64,000 bases of DNA from AP-15 sp963701815 (GCA_963701815.1 CAVPBN010000020.1:59523-123522); one strand, 5' to 3'; counted from the first letter of the stretch, positions 36,963-47,395 are shown. Program-made: numbers and translations. The notes: a model not told the origin generated them from the letters alone.

Positions 36963-37904
36963 TCAACGGGTCAGCCGGTCGATCTCCAGCATGTCGGCCG
37001 GGGTCAGGACCCAGCCGATGGCGTCGACGTTTTGCGCGACCTGCTCCGGCGTCGTCGCTCCGGCAATGACGCTCGATACCGCCGGCCGGTGCAACAGCCA
37101 GCTCAATGCGAGTTCGAGCAGGCTGTGGCCGCGCTCGGCGGCAAAGCCGGCCAGGCGTTCGACGACTGCCCAGGTCGCCTCGTTCAGATAGCGTGCGGCG
37201 GCGTGCGGCGTGTTGCCGAGCCGGGTCCCCGCCGGCAACGGCATGCCGCGGGCGTATTTGCCGGTCAGCAGCCCGTCGGCCAATGGGCGGAACGGGATCA
37301 GCCCGAGCCCGTAGGCTTCGAGCGCCGGCATCATCTCGTCGTCGAGCCGGCGCGCCAGCAGGCTGTATTCCTCCTGACACGAGACGAAACGGTGCAGGCC
37401 ATTGTGCCGCGCGGTCCATTGCGCCTCGACCACCTGCCAGGCCGGCAGCGTCGAGCAGCCGATGTAGCGCACCTTGCCCTGATGCACCAAATCGTCGAGC
37501 GCGCGCAGCGTCTCCTCGATCGGGGTCAGCGGGTCGGGCTGGTGCTGCTGGTAGAGGTCGATCCAGTCGGTGTCGAGCCGCCTCAGGCTCGCTTCGACTT
37601 CGGCGATGATGTAATGCCGCGAGGCGCCCTCGAAGCGGCCCGAGCCGTCCATCGGCCGGGCGAATTTGGTGGCCAGCACGATGTCCTTGCGGCGGTCGCC
37701 GAGAATCCGGCCGAGAGCGGTCTCGGAACTGCCGCGCGGGTCGCCATAGGTGTCGGATTCGTCGAAAAAGGTGATGCCGAGGTCGAGCGCCTTGTGCACG
37801 ACCCGCTGGGTCGCGGCAAAATCGATGCGGCCGCCGAAATTGTTGCAGCCGAGCCCGAGCGCCGACACGCGAAGCCCCGATCTTCCTAGATTGCGCTGTT
37901 CCAC
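36963..37904 (-). CDS. Aldo/keto reductase
   Basis: A 313-residue NADP-dependent (beta/alpha)8 barrel reductase. EQRNLGRSGLRVSALGLGCN at the N terminus, catalytic Asp/Tyr in ITFFDESDTYGD, the Lys segment IVLATKFARPM, DLYQQHQPDP with the catalytic His, and the cofactor-binding C-terminal SSVIAGATTPEQVAQNVDA. The GTG at 37904 gives the family-typical start. An ATG at 37943 with GGAAAG four bases before it is a real alternative and would add 13 residues. Next to an SDR on the same strand; both may be redox enzymes for a shared substrate class. Confidence 0.88.
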   Translation of the reverse strand: MEQRNLGRSGLRVSALGLGCNNFGGRIDFAATQRVVHKALDLGITFFDESDTYGDPRGSSETALGRILGDRRKDIVLATKFARPMDGSGRFEGASRHYIIAEVEASLRRLDTDWIDLYQQHQPDPLTPIEETLRALDDLVHQGKVRYIGCSTLPAWQVVEAQWTARHNGLHRFVSCQEEYSLLARRLDDEMMPALEAYGLGLIPFRPLADGLLTGKYARGMPLPAGTRLGNTPHAAARYLNEATWAVVERLAGFAAERGHSLLELALSWLLHRPAVSSVIAGATTPEQVAQNVDAIGWVLTPADMLEIDRLTR

Positions 37905-38248
37905 CGGTCCCCGCCAGTCAAGTACCCGGCCCCGTAATATCATAAATTCTTTCCGCGCCTAACCGGCCGTGAGCGCTCCGGTTGTTTATGACCGGCCGTT
38001 GCGAGGCGAGCGCATTGTGCCGTCAGTGCGCCGGCGACCCATTCAAAAGGCGGGGCTTCAATATGCGGAAGAGCACATTCGTCCGACCCGCCGGATCTTG
38101 TGCTGCCCTTCGCGGGACGCCGCGCGGACCTGCCGAGCGCGGATCGGAGGTCCTGCCCTGCCGAACCAGCCCGGATCATGCGATGCAAACCCGCTCTCGC
38201 TTCAGACCGCATTTCAGCTTAACATAATCTGAATATTCTCCTGCGGAA
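37905..38248. other. Intergenic region between divergent AKR and cyclase genes
   Basis: A 344-base divergent intergenic region that should contain promoters for both genes. The left end has paired GGCCGT/CCGGCC segments around 37962-38000. No gene or known regulatory element could be recognised. Confidence 0.4.
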
Positions 38249-40009
38249 GTGGCGGACCGGATGAGCGGGGAGCGTGTCGAGCGTCGGCTGGCGGCCATAC
38301 TGGCCTCCGATGTCGTCGGGTATTCGCGCCTTGTCAGCGCGGACGAGGAAGGGACTCTGGCGCGACTGAGGGCCCTACGCGCGAAATTGATCAACCCGAT
38401 CCTGGCCGATCACGGCGGCCGGGTCGTAAAGACGACCGGCGATGGAATGCTCGTCGAATTCGCCAGCGTCGTCGATGCCGTCCGCTGCGCGATCGCGGTG
38501 CAGCGGCGCATGGTCGAGATCAACGCCTCGGTGCCCCCGGAACGGCGCATCGAGTTTCGCATCGGGATCAATCTCGGCGACATCATCGTCGAGGACGACG
38601 ACATCTTCGGGGACGGCGTAAATATCGCCGCCCGCCTCGAGGGCTTGGCGGAGCCCGGCGGCATATGCCTCAGCCGCGCGGCGCGCGATCAGGTTCGGGA
38701 CCGGATCGATCTCGCCTTTGAGGATATCGGCGAGCAGCGGGTAAAGAATATACCGCGGCCGATCCGGACTTTTCGCGCTCTGCTGAGCGGCGGCTCGGCT
38801 CCGGCCGCCCCGCTGCCGCTGCCGGACAGGCCGTCGATCGCAGTGCTGCCGTTCGGCAATATGAGCAGCGATCCGGACCAGGAATACTTCTCCGACGGGA
38901 TGGTGGAGGACATCATCACCGATCTTTCCCGGATCCGCTGGCTGTTCGTCATCGCCCGCAACTCCAGCTTCACATACAAGGGGCAAGCGGTCGACGCGAA
39001 GCAGCTGGGCCGCGAGTTGGGGGTCCGCTACGTCCTCGAAGGTTCGGTGCGTCGGGCCGGCAATCGCGTGCGCGTCAATGCCCAGCTGATCGACGCCGGC
39101 AACGGCGCCCATGTGTGGGCCGACCGGTATGATGGCCAGATCGAGGATATTTTTTCGATCCAGGACGAAATCACCCGCAGCATCGTCGGCCGGATCGGAC
39201 CCGAGCTTCTCGCCGCCGAGAATTTGCGGATCAGCAAGAGGTCGCCGCAAAATCTCGACGCCTGGGGCTGCGTCGTCCGCGCGCTGTCGCTTTCTTCGCA
39301 GCAATCCGACGCAGCGACCGGCGAGGCCCTGACCCTGCTTGATCGCGCGCTCGACAGTAATCCCGATTATGCGCAGGCATTGGGTATGAAAGCCTGGATT
39401 CTCGTGTTCCGTGCATTCCAAGGTTGGGAGGAAATGGGTCGAGCGCTGGGCGCGGGCAAAACTTTGATCGCGCGTGCCCTGGCGGCCGATAATGAAGAAC
39501 TGTGGCCGTACTTGGCGCAAGGGATGGTGGCCTTCGCCACGCGCGACAACGATCTTGCCGTGACGACGTTGCGGCGCGCCGTGGCCCTCAGTCCAAATTC
39601 GGTGAATGCGCATGGCCTTTTGGGCGTCGCCCACGCGTTTGGCGGCAGATCGCACGAGGCGTTGGCCTGCATCGACTATGCACAGCGGCTGAGCCCCCGC
39701 GACACGTTTCTTTCCGATTTTCCGCTGTACTGCGCGTTCGCCCGTTTCCAAGAAGGAAACTACCAACGAGGCCTGCAATCTGCCCAAGAGGCCCACCGCG
39801 CCCGACCCGGTCACCCCTACCCGCTGTTGCTGGGAGCGGCGTGCGCCGGCCACTGCGGCGACTTGGAATTGGGGGCGGCGCTCATCGCGGAACTGAGAAC
39901 CGTGGTTCCGATGCTCTCGGCGACCTGGGTCGAAGCGACATCGCCTTATGTTCGGACCGACGATCGAGCAAGGCTCGTAGACGGACTTCACCTCGCCGGA
40001 TTGCGATAG
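38249..40009 (+). CDS. Class III adenylate cyclase with TolB-like and TPR regions, intact, no linker repeat
   Basis: A 586-residue paralogue of the 2.7-7.9 kb array. The cyclase domain (RRLAAILASDVVGYSRLVSA, TTGDGMLVEFASVVDAVRCA, NLGDIIVEDDDIFGDGVNIA) is followed by a short proline/alanine linker (GGSAPAAPLPLPDRP) leading straight into the TolB-like domain SIAVLPFGNMSSDPDQEYFS, then TPR-like helices to the end. It has no frame change and no palindromic insert, and so shows what the array genes looked like without the repeat. Start is GTG 38249 or ATG 38261. Confidence 0.88.
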   Translation: MADRMSGERVERRLAAILASDVVGYSRLVSADEEGTLARLRALRAKLINPILADHGGRVVKTTGDGMLVEFASVVDAVRCAIAVQRRMVEINASVPPERRIEFRIGINLGDIIVEDDDIFGDGVNIAARLEGLAEPGGICLSRAARDQVRDRIDLAFEDIGEQRVKNIPRPIRTFRALLSGGSAPAAPLPLPDRPSIAVLPFGNMSSDPDQEYFSDGMVEDIITDLSRIRWLFVIARNSSFTYKGQAVDAKQLGRELGVRYVLEGSVRRAGNRVRVNAQLIDAGNGAHVWADRYDGQIEDIFSIQDEITRSIVGRIGPELLAAENLRISKRSPQNLDAWGCVVRALSLSSQQSDAATGEALTLLDRALDSNPDYAQALGMKAWILVFRAFQGWEEMGRALGAGKTLIARALAADNEELWPYLAQGMVAFATRDNDLAVTTLRRAVALSPNSVNAHGLLGVAHAFGGRSHEALACIDYAQRLSPRDTFLSDFPLYCAFARFQEGNYQRGLQSAQEAHRARPGHPYPLLLGAACAGHCGDLELGAALIAELRTVVPMLSATWVEATSPYVRTDDRARLVDGLHLAGLR

Positions 40010-40214
40010 GCGATTTTGATCGGAACAATCCGCGCGACATATTTGGGTCGGAGGGCGCGGCGCCTCGTCAACGGCCGCCCGCGCTCCGGCTGTCCGCCGC
40101 CGACCCGGACAATCGAGACCTAATCGACGATCCACCGGCGATTTTCGCTGTGCCGATGGTGGGGCGTGGTAGATTTCGGGCGGCTTGCGCATTCAACACG
40201 AGGAGGGAACCGTC

Positions 40215-40589
40215 ATGAAGGTGGTCACGCTCAAAAACATTCCTGATGTTCCGGTGGAAGGCGCCGCGCCGATCGAAGGGTGGACCGGGCCGGTGTCCCG
40301 GTCGCGTCAAACGATCATCGAGCCTGGGGATTCGGCAAACTACAACTGCAGCGTGGTGAACTTCAGCCAGGGTTGCACCACCGGGTGGCACACCCATACC
40401 TGCGATCAGATCCTGGTCGTGACCTCGGGCTCCGGGATGGTCGCGACGGAGCATGAAAAGCACGAGATCAATGTCGGGGACGTGGTCCATATCAAGGCCG
40501 GCGAACGCCATTGGCACGGCGCCAAGGCCGATACGACGATGGGGCACATCACGATCACCGCCGTCGGCGGTCAAGCCGCCTGGGGGTAG
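40215..40589 (+). CDS. Cupin-domain protein
   Basis: A 124-residue single-domain cupin. Motif 1 is GWHTHTCDQILVVTSGSGMV with His ligands, and motif 2 is INVGDVVHIKAGERHWHGA, so a metal site is complete. Such small cupins act as dioxygenases, isomerases or binding proteins; the carboxymuconolactone-type/quercetinase-like group is possible. AGGAGGG lies 8 bases before the ATG. It stands alone between the cyclase and a secreted protein gene. Confidence 0.8.
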   Translation: MKVVTLKNIPDVPVEGAAPIEGWTGPVSRSRQTIIEPGDSANYNCSVVNFSQGCTTGWHTHTCDQILVVTSGSGMVATEHEKHEINVGDVVHIKAGERHWHGAKADTTMGHITITAVGGQAAWG

Positions 40590-40752
40590 CGTTCGACAGG
40601 GTCGCGGGTCGAGCGCGCACAGCGTTCGACCCGCGATCACGCTGGCGGCGCGAATAACGAAAGGGGGTTAAACCGGTGCGCAGCCATTGACACCGCGCGC
40701 CGGGCGCGCCAACACTTGGCGTTCTTAAAACATTCTTACAGGGGGAGATGTC

Positions 40753-41355
40753 ATGATCAAGGCTGCGATAGTCCTCGCCGGCGGTCTGGCTTTCGCGACG
40801 CCGTCGGTCTCCGACGCGGCGGACAGCACAACCTTTGGCCTGGTCGTATCCGGGTTGGCGAAAGCCTGCCTGCCGGAGGCGACCGGGAGAGTGACGCTGA
40901 ACTCGCTCGGCATAGGCGAAAGCATGCATGTCGAGGTCTCCGGTCTGCCGCCAAAGACGGATTTCGATCTCTTCGTCATTCAGTCTCCGAACGCGCCCTT
41001 CGGCCTCTCCTGGTATCAGGGCGATATCGAAACCGATTCGAACGGCAACGGCGTCGGCGATTTCTTCGGCCGGTTCAGCAAAGAAACCTTTATCGTCGCC
41101 CCAGGCACGACCGCGGCGCCGGTGGTCTTCAAGAACGGTCCATTCCCTGACGCGTCCTCCAACCCGCCGACGCCGCCGGTCCAGCTCTACCATATCGGGA
41201 TCTGGTTCAACTCGGCGCAGGATGCACTGAACCTGGGATGCACCGGAACGCTGGTGCAGACCCCGTTCAACGGCATCCACAACGCCGGCATCCAGGTGCT
41301 CAATACCAGCAATTTCACTCCTTTGAACGGACCGCTGCGCAGTTTTAATCCGTAA
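40753..41355 (+). CDS. Hypothetical secreted protein with a beta-rich domain
   Basis: A 200-residue protein with a signal peptide (MIKAAIVLAGGLAFATPSVS, cleavage near SDAAD). Two cysteines remain (AKACLPE and NLGCTGT) and could pair. The body has alternating strands and an SNGNGVGDFFGRF stretch with acidic/glycine spacing that might bind calcium. No family is recognised. GGGGGAGATGTC before the ATG is a strong ribosome site. Confidence 0.6.
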   Translation: MIKAAIVLAGGLAFATPSVSDAADSTTFGLVVSGLAKACLPEATGRVTLNSLGIGESMHVEVSGLPPKTDFDLFVIQSPNAPFGLSWYQGDIETDSNGNGVGDFFGRFSKETFIVAPGTTAAPVVFKNGPFPDASSNPPTPPVQLYHIGIWFNSAQDALNLGCTGTLVQTPFNGIHNAGIQVLNTSNFTPLNGPLRSFNP

Positions 41356-41669
41356 GCTGCGTAAAGAGCGGCTTGTCTGGCGCGCTCCGAGCGTTCGGCC
41401 GCCGCAGGTCGACTCCGGCGGTCCCAGCCAACGGCTCATCGTCTCGCAGAGACCTCAGCTGAGCCGTTGGGGCGGAGGCTGCATCGTCCCGAGCCGGCAA
41501 GCGCGCTTTCCCGCCGCTCGCCGCCGTCGGTGGCGGCCGTCAAGTCGTCAGCAGCCGCCGAGCAGAGACAGCGCAAGGCAGGCCGCAGCGGCGGGATCGT
41601 CATGCCCGGATTGCGTTGATCGGCAGGCCATGACAGAGAAGCGGAGACGGGAAAGGGAAGCGTGCCGGT
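41356..41669. other. Intergenic region with a long nested hairpin
   Basis: A 314-base gap before the amidase. It contains the nested inverted repeat annotated at 41427-41469. A purine-rich ribosome site (GGGAAAGGGAAG) precedes the TTG start of the amidase. No gene is seen. Confidence 0.5.
41427..41469. other. Nested perfect inverted repeat
   Basis: Outer arms CCAACGGCTCA/TGAGCCGTTGG (11 of 11 pairs) enclose a second perfect hairpin GTCTC-GCA-GAGAC. No T-run follows, so it is not a standard intrinsic terminator. It could stabilise the 3' end of the secreted protein mRNA or be an operator for the amidase. Confidence 0.55.
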
Positions 41670-43277
41670 TTGGACCTCACCGACGCGACGATCGTTGAGT
41701 TGCGGCAGGCGCTCGCCGTCGGTCGCGTCACCGCGGCCCGGCTGGTTGCCGGCTATCTGGCGCGGATCGAAGCCTATGACCGTGCCGGGCCGTGCCTGAA
41801 CGCGGTGCGCGAGGTCAACCCCGACGCGGCGGCAGCAGCCGCCGCCCTCGACGCGCGCCTCGGCAACCGGCGGCGGCCGGGGCGGCCCCGGCCGCTCGAC
41901 GGCGTCCCGATCCTGATCAAGGACAACATCGCCACCGGCGACGCGCAACACACCACCGCCGGCTCGCTGGCCTTGGCCGAAGCGCGGGCGGCGCGCGACG
42001 CGACGGTCGTCAGGCGGCTGCGGCGCGCCGGCGCGTTGATCCTCGGCAAGGCCAATCTGACCGAATTCGCCAACATCCTGGCGATCGACATGCCGGCCGG
42101 GTACAGCTCGTTGGGCGGTCAGGTGCGCAACCCCTACGCGCCGCAACTCGACGAGCGCGGCGTCCCGGTCGTCTCGCCCGGCGGGTCGAGTTCGGGCTCG
42201 GCGGCAGCGGTGGCGGCCGGGCTGGCGGCGGCGGCGATCGGGACCGAGACCTCGGGCTCGCTGCTCTCGCCGGCCTGTCAGAACGGCCTGGTCACGGTCA
42301 AGCCGACGGTTGGGCTGGTGAGCCGCGCCGGCATCATCCCGATCGCCCACAGCCAGGACACCGCCGGCCCTCTGACCCGTACCGTGCATGATGCGGCGAT
42401 CCTGCTGAATGTGCTGGCCGCCGTCGACCCGGACGACCCGGCGACGCGACATTTGCAGCGTCCGGCCGATTACACCGCTGAGCTCGACCCGCACGGTCTC
42501 AAAGATGCGCGCATCGGCGTGCCGAGCGACCCCGCCGATCCTGAGGGCGATGTCTATTATCGCTCGTTGCCGGCGCGCGCCGCGGCGGTCATGCGCGGGG
42601 CGATCGACGCCCTCGCCGACGCCGGGGCGACGATCGTGCGGGCCAATTTTCCGATCGCCGGCTGGATCGGCGGCCCCGGCACCGAGATGGCGATTCTGAA
42701 CCGCAACCCGCAGAGCCCCGGCCGATATCGCCCGGCCTATCGCTCGATCGTCTTCGTCTACGAATTGAAGCGCGACCTCGATCGTTATCTTCGAGACTGG
42801 GCGATCGGGACCGCGATGCGCAACCTCGCGGACATCGTCGCCTACAATGCCGACCATGCCGGCGACGCGTTGCGTTTCGGCCAGGATATCTTCCTCGCCG
42901 CTGCGGCGACCGGGGGCGACCTCGCGGAGCCCGAGTACCGCTTGGCCCGGCGGATGGATCTCCACGCCGCCTCGACCCTCGGGCTCGACGCCTATATGGA
43001 TCGGCACCGGCTCGACGCGGTGCTGTTTCCCGGCGCCGCCGGCGCCGCGGTCGCCGCCAAGGCCGGCTATCCGAGCGTTCAGGTACCGGCCGGGTTTGTC
43101 GCCGGCTCGGGCGACCGGGAGACCCCCGACCATCCGTTCGGCGTCACCTTCACCGGCCGCGCCTGGAGCGAGCCCACCCTGCTGCGCCTGGCCTACGCCT
43201 TCGAGCAGGCGACCAACGCGCGTCGCCCGCCCGCCGGTTACCCGGCGCTCGACGCAAGCGGGACGCCATCGGCCTGA
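41670..43277 (+). CDS. Amidase-signature family amidohydrolase
   Basis: A 535-residue amidase with the Ser-cisSer-Lys triad: Lys84 in ILIKDNIATG, cis-Ser around 173-174 in PGGSSSGSAAAVAAG and the nucleophile Ser197 in GTETSGSLLSPA. GANL-type blocks (ILGKANLTEFANI) and a C-terminal QVPAGFV are also present. The amide substrate is not predictable. It is not obviously GatA because no gatB/gatC is near. A TTG start at 41670 gives LDLTDATIVELRQAL; no ATG fits better. Confidence 0.88.
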   Translation: MDLTDATIVELRQALAVGRVTAARLVAGYLARIEAYDRAGPCLNAVREVNPDAAAAAAALDARLGNRRRPGRPRPLDGVPILIKDNIATGDAQHTTAGSLALAEARAARDATVVRRLRRAGALILGKANLTEFANILAIDMPAGYSSLGGQVRNPYAPQLDERGVPVVSPGGSSSGSAAAVAAGLAAAAIGTETSGSLLSPACQNGLVTVKPTVGLVSRAGIIPIAHSQDTAGPLTRTVHDAAILLNVLAAVDPDDPATRHLQRPADYTAELDPHGLKDARIGVPSDPADPEGDVYYRSLPARAAAVMRGAIDALADAGATIVRANFPIAGWIGGPGTEMAILNRNPQSPGRYRPAYRSIVFVYELKRDLDRYLRDWAIGTAMRNLADIVAYNADHAGDALRFGQDIFLAAAATGGDLAEPEYRLARRMDLHAASTLGLDAYMDRHRLDAVLFPGAAGAAVAAKAGYPSVQVPAGFVAGSGDRETPDHPFGVTFTGRAWSEPTLLRLAYAFEQATNARRPPAGYPALDASGTPSA

Positions 43278-43302
43278 CCTCGAGCGGCTCGAGGCCCGCG
43301 CG

Positions 43303-45031
43303 CTATTTCTCGGTCAGAGACCAAACACCGTTCCAGTCGGCGCCAGGCGGAGCAGCGTGGAACTCAGCGATCCGGTCGAGAAACAACCGGCTCGGCGCGT
43401 CGCCGGGAACGATGGCGAGGCAGCCTTCGAACCCGGCGCGCGCCTGATCCCAGTCCCGCCCGCGATAGGCGGCCAGTGCTTTGCTGAAGGCATCGCGCAG
43501 CCGAAGGCCCTGCGGCGCAACGTCGCCGTCGCGGCCGAGCAGCTCGAAGATGCGCTGCGGCTCGGTCTTGCCGACGACCAGCACCGAATCGATTTCCCGC
43601 GTCTCCATCGAGCCGGTCACGAGCCGGTTGGTCATTTCGTTGATCAGAACGCGCGTGCCGTAGGTCTTGTTGGCGCCTTCGAGACGCGCCGCCAGGTTGA
43701 CCGTGTCGCCGATCACGGTGTAGTTGCGCGTCTGTTCGGAGCCGATGCTGCCGACCACAGCCTCGCCGGTGGCGATGCCGATGCGCAGATCGATTTCCGG
43801 CAACCCGCGCTTGATCCCGGTCAGCTCGGGCATCTCGGCGCGAAAATCGCCCAGCGCGACGAGCTGGTCGAGGGCGCTGAGGCAGGCGAGACGGCCCTGC
43901 TCGTCGGCGCCGGTGAAGGGCGGACCCCAAAAGGCCATGATGCCGTCGCCGAGATATTTGTCGATGATGCCGTGGTTGCGGCGTACCGCTTCCGACATCA
44001 CCGTCAAATACCGGTTGAGTACGTTGACGAGCCCGGCTGCGGTCATGCCTTCGCTGAAGGCGGTGAACCCTTTCATGTCGCAAAAGAAGATCGTCATTTC
44101 GCGGCGCGAGCCCCTGGCATCGGTCAGCTCCGGCCGGTCGATCAGCCCGGCGACGATGCGCGGGTCGACATATTTTCCGAAGGTCTCGCGGATCTGCGCC
44201 TTGATCCGCAATTCGCCGACCATGCTGTTGAAGGATTGGGTCAGCCGGCCGATCTCGTCGCGCGAGGTGATCGGGATCACGGTGTCGAGCGCGCCGCGCT
44301 CGATCGCGGCGGTGCCGGCCAGCAGCCGGCGGACCGGGCGAACCAGGCCGGTGGTAACGGCGGCCGCGACGATAATTCCGAGCAGTGCGGCGATCGCCAG
44401 CAGCACCAGGCTGATCTCGACCACGCGCTGCTGGTAGGCGCGGGTGCCGACGATGGCGGCGCCGGCGAGCCGTCGCATCTCGCTGCGCGCCGCATCGATC
44501 TTTCGGTCGAAATCGTCCCGCCAATCGTCGAGATCGGCAAGCAGACGGCGCGCCTGCGCCTGCTGACCGGCTGCGGCGGCCGGCAGCAGCTTGGCCAGGA
44601 CCGACTCGTAACGGCGCCGCTCGTCCTGCAAGGCCTCGATCCTGGAATCGAGCCGCGCCAGCGTGAGTATTGTCGTTGAAATCGAGCGGATCGGCGATCT
44701 GCTCGTTGATATGGCGGCGCGCCTCGTCGATCCTGTCGTCGCTGGCCTTGCCGGCATTGGCGACCCGCTGCCGCAAATCGTCGACCTTTCCCGCGGCGGC
44801 GCCCGGCTCGGCGATCGCCAGCAGGAGGCGGCGCACGGCAGCCGACTCGTCGATCGAACTGATGTTGGCCTGAGCGAGCGCGACATAGGCGGGAAAATAG
44901 TTCTTGTCGATGATCGTGAGTTCGCCGTCGACGGTGCGCGTCATGCGCATGCTCAACAGCGCGACCGCCGCCATCAGGATCAGCAGCCCGACGGCGATGC
45001 CGAAGATCTTGACTCCGATGGTAAAGCGCAT
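43303..45031 (-). CDS. Membrane adenylate/guanylate cyclase with sensor region and HAMP (one frameshift)
   Basis: About 575 residues. TM1 (VGLLILMAAVALLSM) leads to a periplasmic helical sensor region like that of chemoreceptors (IDKNYFPAYVALAQANISSI), then TM2 (VLLAIAALLGIIVAAAVTTG), a HAMP domain (VRPVRRLLAGTAAIERGALD), and a class III cyclase domain with IFFCDMKGFTAFSEG, KYLGDGIMAFWG and YTVIGDTVNLAARLEG. A short helical tail follows. The frame changes near 44670. It would make cyclic nucleotide in response to an external signal. Distinct in build from the TolB/TPR cyclases in this window. Confidence 0.87.
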
Positions 45032-45194
45032 CAGGCCGCCTCCCAGCGGCAGACACCCGGCCGATCATTCGCCCGGAGTTGGCGCCATTCGCTTATGGGC
45101 AAATGTAAAGCAAGCGGTAAATGCCCGACGCTCGACGGCGGCGGCGAATTGCACGACACTCGGCCGGGCCGGTAATTGAGGAGCCCCTCCAACG

Positions 45195-46262
45195 ATGCCC
45201 GAGACCGAACCTTCGCCGCTGATCCCGGTGACCCTGCTGACCGGTTTTCTCGGCAGCGGCAAAACGACCGTGCTGAACCATGTGCTGAAGCAACCGGAAA
45301 TGGCGGCGACGGCGGTCATCGTCAACGAGTTCGGCGAAATCGGTCATCGACCATCTGCTGGTCGAAACCGCCAGCGACGATGTCGTGCTGCTGAACAGCG
45401 GCTGCCTCTGCTGCAGCGTGCGCAGCGATATCGTCGACACGCTGCTGAACCTGTTCACCGGCCGGGCCAGCGGCAAGGTCCCGCATTTCGCCCGGGTGGT
45501 GATCGAGACGACCGGGCTCGCCGACCCGGCGCCGATCCTGCACACGTTGATCTCGGACCCGCTGATCGCCGCCCGCTATTGTCTCGACGGCGTGGTGGTG
45601 ACGGTTGATGCGGTCAATGGCGCCGGCACCCTCGATCGCCAGCCCGAGGCGGTCAAGCAGGCGGCGGTCGCCGACCGGCTGCTGCTGACCAAGACCGATC
45701 TCGCCGCCGCCGATCGGGTCGCGGGGCTGACGGCGCGGCTGGCGGCGCTGAACCCCGCCGCTCCGATCCTGCCGGTCGCCGGCGGTGCGGTCGATCCCGA
45801 CCGGTTGTTCAACCTCGGCTTTTACGATCCGCTGACGAAAAGCGTCGATGTCCAGCGCTGGCTGCGCGACGAAGCCTTCACCGAAGGCGCTTCGGATGGG
45901 CATCAGCGTTCGGGCACGAGCATCAAGACGTTAACCGCCATGACGACCATATCCGCGCCTTCTGCATCACCCGCGAGCGACCGATCTCATGGTCGGCATT
46001 GTCGACCTGGCTCGACGCGCTGGCGACGATGCGCGGCGACGATTTGCTGCGGCTGAAGGCGATCGTCGCCCTGTCGGACCGCCCCGACCAGCCGGTCGTA
46101 TTGCACGCGGTGCAGCATCTCTTTCATCCGCCGGTCTTGCTGCCGCAATGGCCGAGCGAGGACCGGCGCACCCGGATGGTGTTCATCACCCGCGACCTGC
46201 CGAAGGAGGCGATCGAGAAGACCCTCGCCGCCTTCGAGGAGGCGGTCGCCGAACCGGGATGA
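45195..46262 (+). CDS. CobW/G3E-family metal-chaperone GTPase (two or more frameshifts)
   Basis: About 355 residues. The P-loop TGFLGSGKTTVLNHVLK is at residues 15-31, the metal motif CLCC in NSGCLCCSVRSDIVDTLL, a switch region VVIETTGLADPAPILHTL and TKTDLAAADRV (guanine specificity). The C-terminal CobW_C domain ends VFITRDLPKEAIEKTLAAFE. The frame changes near 45345 and between 45900 and 46000. Family members deliver zinc or cobalt to target proteins. No zinc-uptake regulator site could be identified nearby. Convergent with the next gene. Confidence 0.87.
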
Positions 46263-46272
46263 CGCCGATCGG

Positions 46273-47136
46273 TCAACCGATCGGGAAATCGGTCGTCACC
46301 ATGCAATTTTCGAGGATGCCCCGGCCGCGGTCGGGGAGACGGCGTTCGCGGACAAAGCGGTCGAGCACCCCGGCCAGCGCTTCGCTGTCGTCGCCGATCA
46401 CGCTCTCGGGCGCGGTCGGCACGTATTGCACGAGGTTGTCGCGGAAGCCGCGGCGGGTCACCAGGGTCGGCGACAGACCGCGGTTACGGGCGATCGCGGC
46501 CAGCGCGTCGGTCATCGGCCGCACCGCCGGATTGACCGAGAAGTCCGCCCAGTTGCAGGCGAGACAGCCGCCGGGCGTCAGCGCATCGAGACAGCGTCCC
46601 CAGAACGTCTCGCCGTTTTCAGCCGGGCCCGCCGGGCCGTAGAGATCGACCAGGATCGCGTCGAAGCGGGCCGGCGTCTCGGCCAGAAAACGCTGCGCCG
46701 TCTCCAGCACCACGGGCTGGGTCAGATAGAACCAGCGGCGCGCGACGCTGATGATGGTCTCGTCGGAATCGACGAGCGTGGTGGCGCAATCAGGCAGGTA
46801 GGCGCGGACGAACCGCCACATCGCGGCGCCGCCGACGCCGAGCAGCAGCGCCGTAACCGGCTGCCGACACAGCGCCAGCGCCAGCGACATCAGCCGCTCG
46901 TAATGAAATACCAGGCGAGCCGGATAAAGCAGATCCATGGTCGACTGCTCGGTCACCTGGGCGATGCCGCCAAATGAGCCGAGCGTGCGGAAATGGCGCG
47001 AACCGCGGTCGAAGTCGACCGCGAAAACCGGGGCCCCGAAGGTTTTGGTCGAGCGCAGCTGGCGGACCCGCGCATTGCCGCCGAAATAGCCGAGGATCAG
47101 CCGCCGCATCTGCTCGTCGCTGAATTCGGTGATCAC
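46273..47136 (-). CDS. Spermidine synthase-like methyltransferase-fold protein
   Basis: A 287-residue Rossmann-type protein of the polyamine aminopropyltransferase/spermine synthase-like family. The nucleotide-binding loop is ALLLGVGGAAMWRFVRAYLP, the acidic end of strand 2 is TLVDSDETIISVARRWF, and FDAILVDLYGPAGPAENG matches the aminopropyltransferase D-x-Y segment. LTPGGCLACNWADF follows. Without the usual N-terminal beta domain signature the substrate is uncertain. A palindrome CCGATCGG-TCAA-CCGATCGG at its end lies where it converges with the CobW gene and may stop transcription both ways. Confidence 0.75.
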   Translation of the reverse strand: MITEFSDEQMRRLILGYFGGNARVRQLRSTKTFGAPVFAVDFDRGSRHFRTLGSFGGIAQVTEQSTMDLLYPARLVFHYERLMSLALALCRQPVTALLLGVGGAAMWRFVRAYLPDCATTLVDSDETIISVARRWFYLTQPVVLETAQRFLAETPARFDAILVDLYGPAGPAENGETFWGRCLDALTPGGCLACNWADFSVNPAVRPMTDALAAIARNRGLSPTLVTRRGFRDNLVQYVPTAPESVIGDDSEALAGVLDRFVRERRLPDRGRGILENCMVTTDFPIG

Positions 47137-47395
47137 GTCGCGATACCCGGCCGGGTCGGAGCGGCAAACCGCATCGGGCCGGCCGTAACCGCCGGCGGGA
47201 AAGCGAAGCTGGGACTGTCGGCGGGGACCACGCCCGGCAGTAGGGGCGATCCCGGCGCGGATTTCAAGCCCGTGCGCGGTCGCCGCAAACGCCGGGGCGC
47301 GCGGCTTTGACGCTGTCCGGCGGCCCCTTTACAGTTGCCAACCAAATAGTCCCGGCGCAGCTGTCGGCGGCAATCTGACGAGGAGCGTTAGCAGC

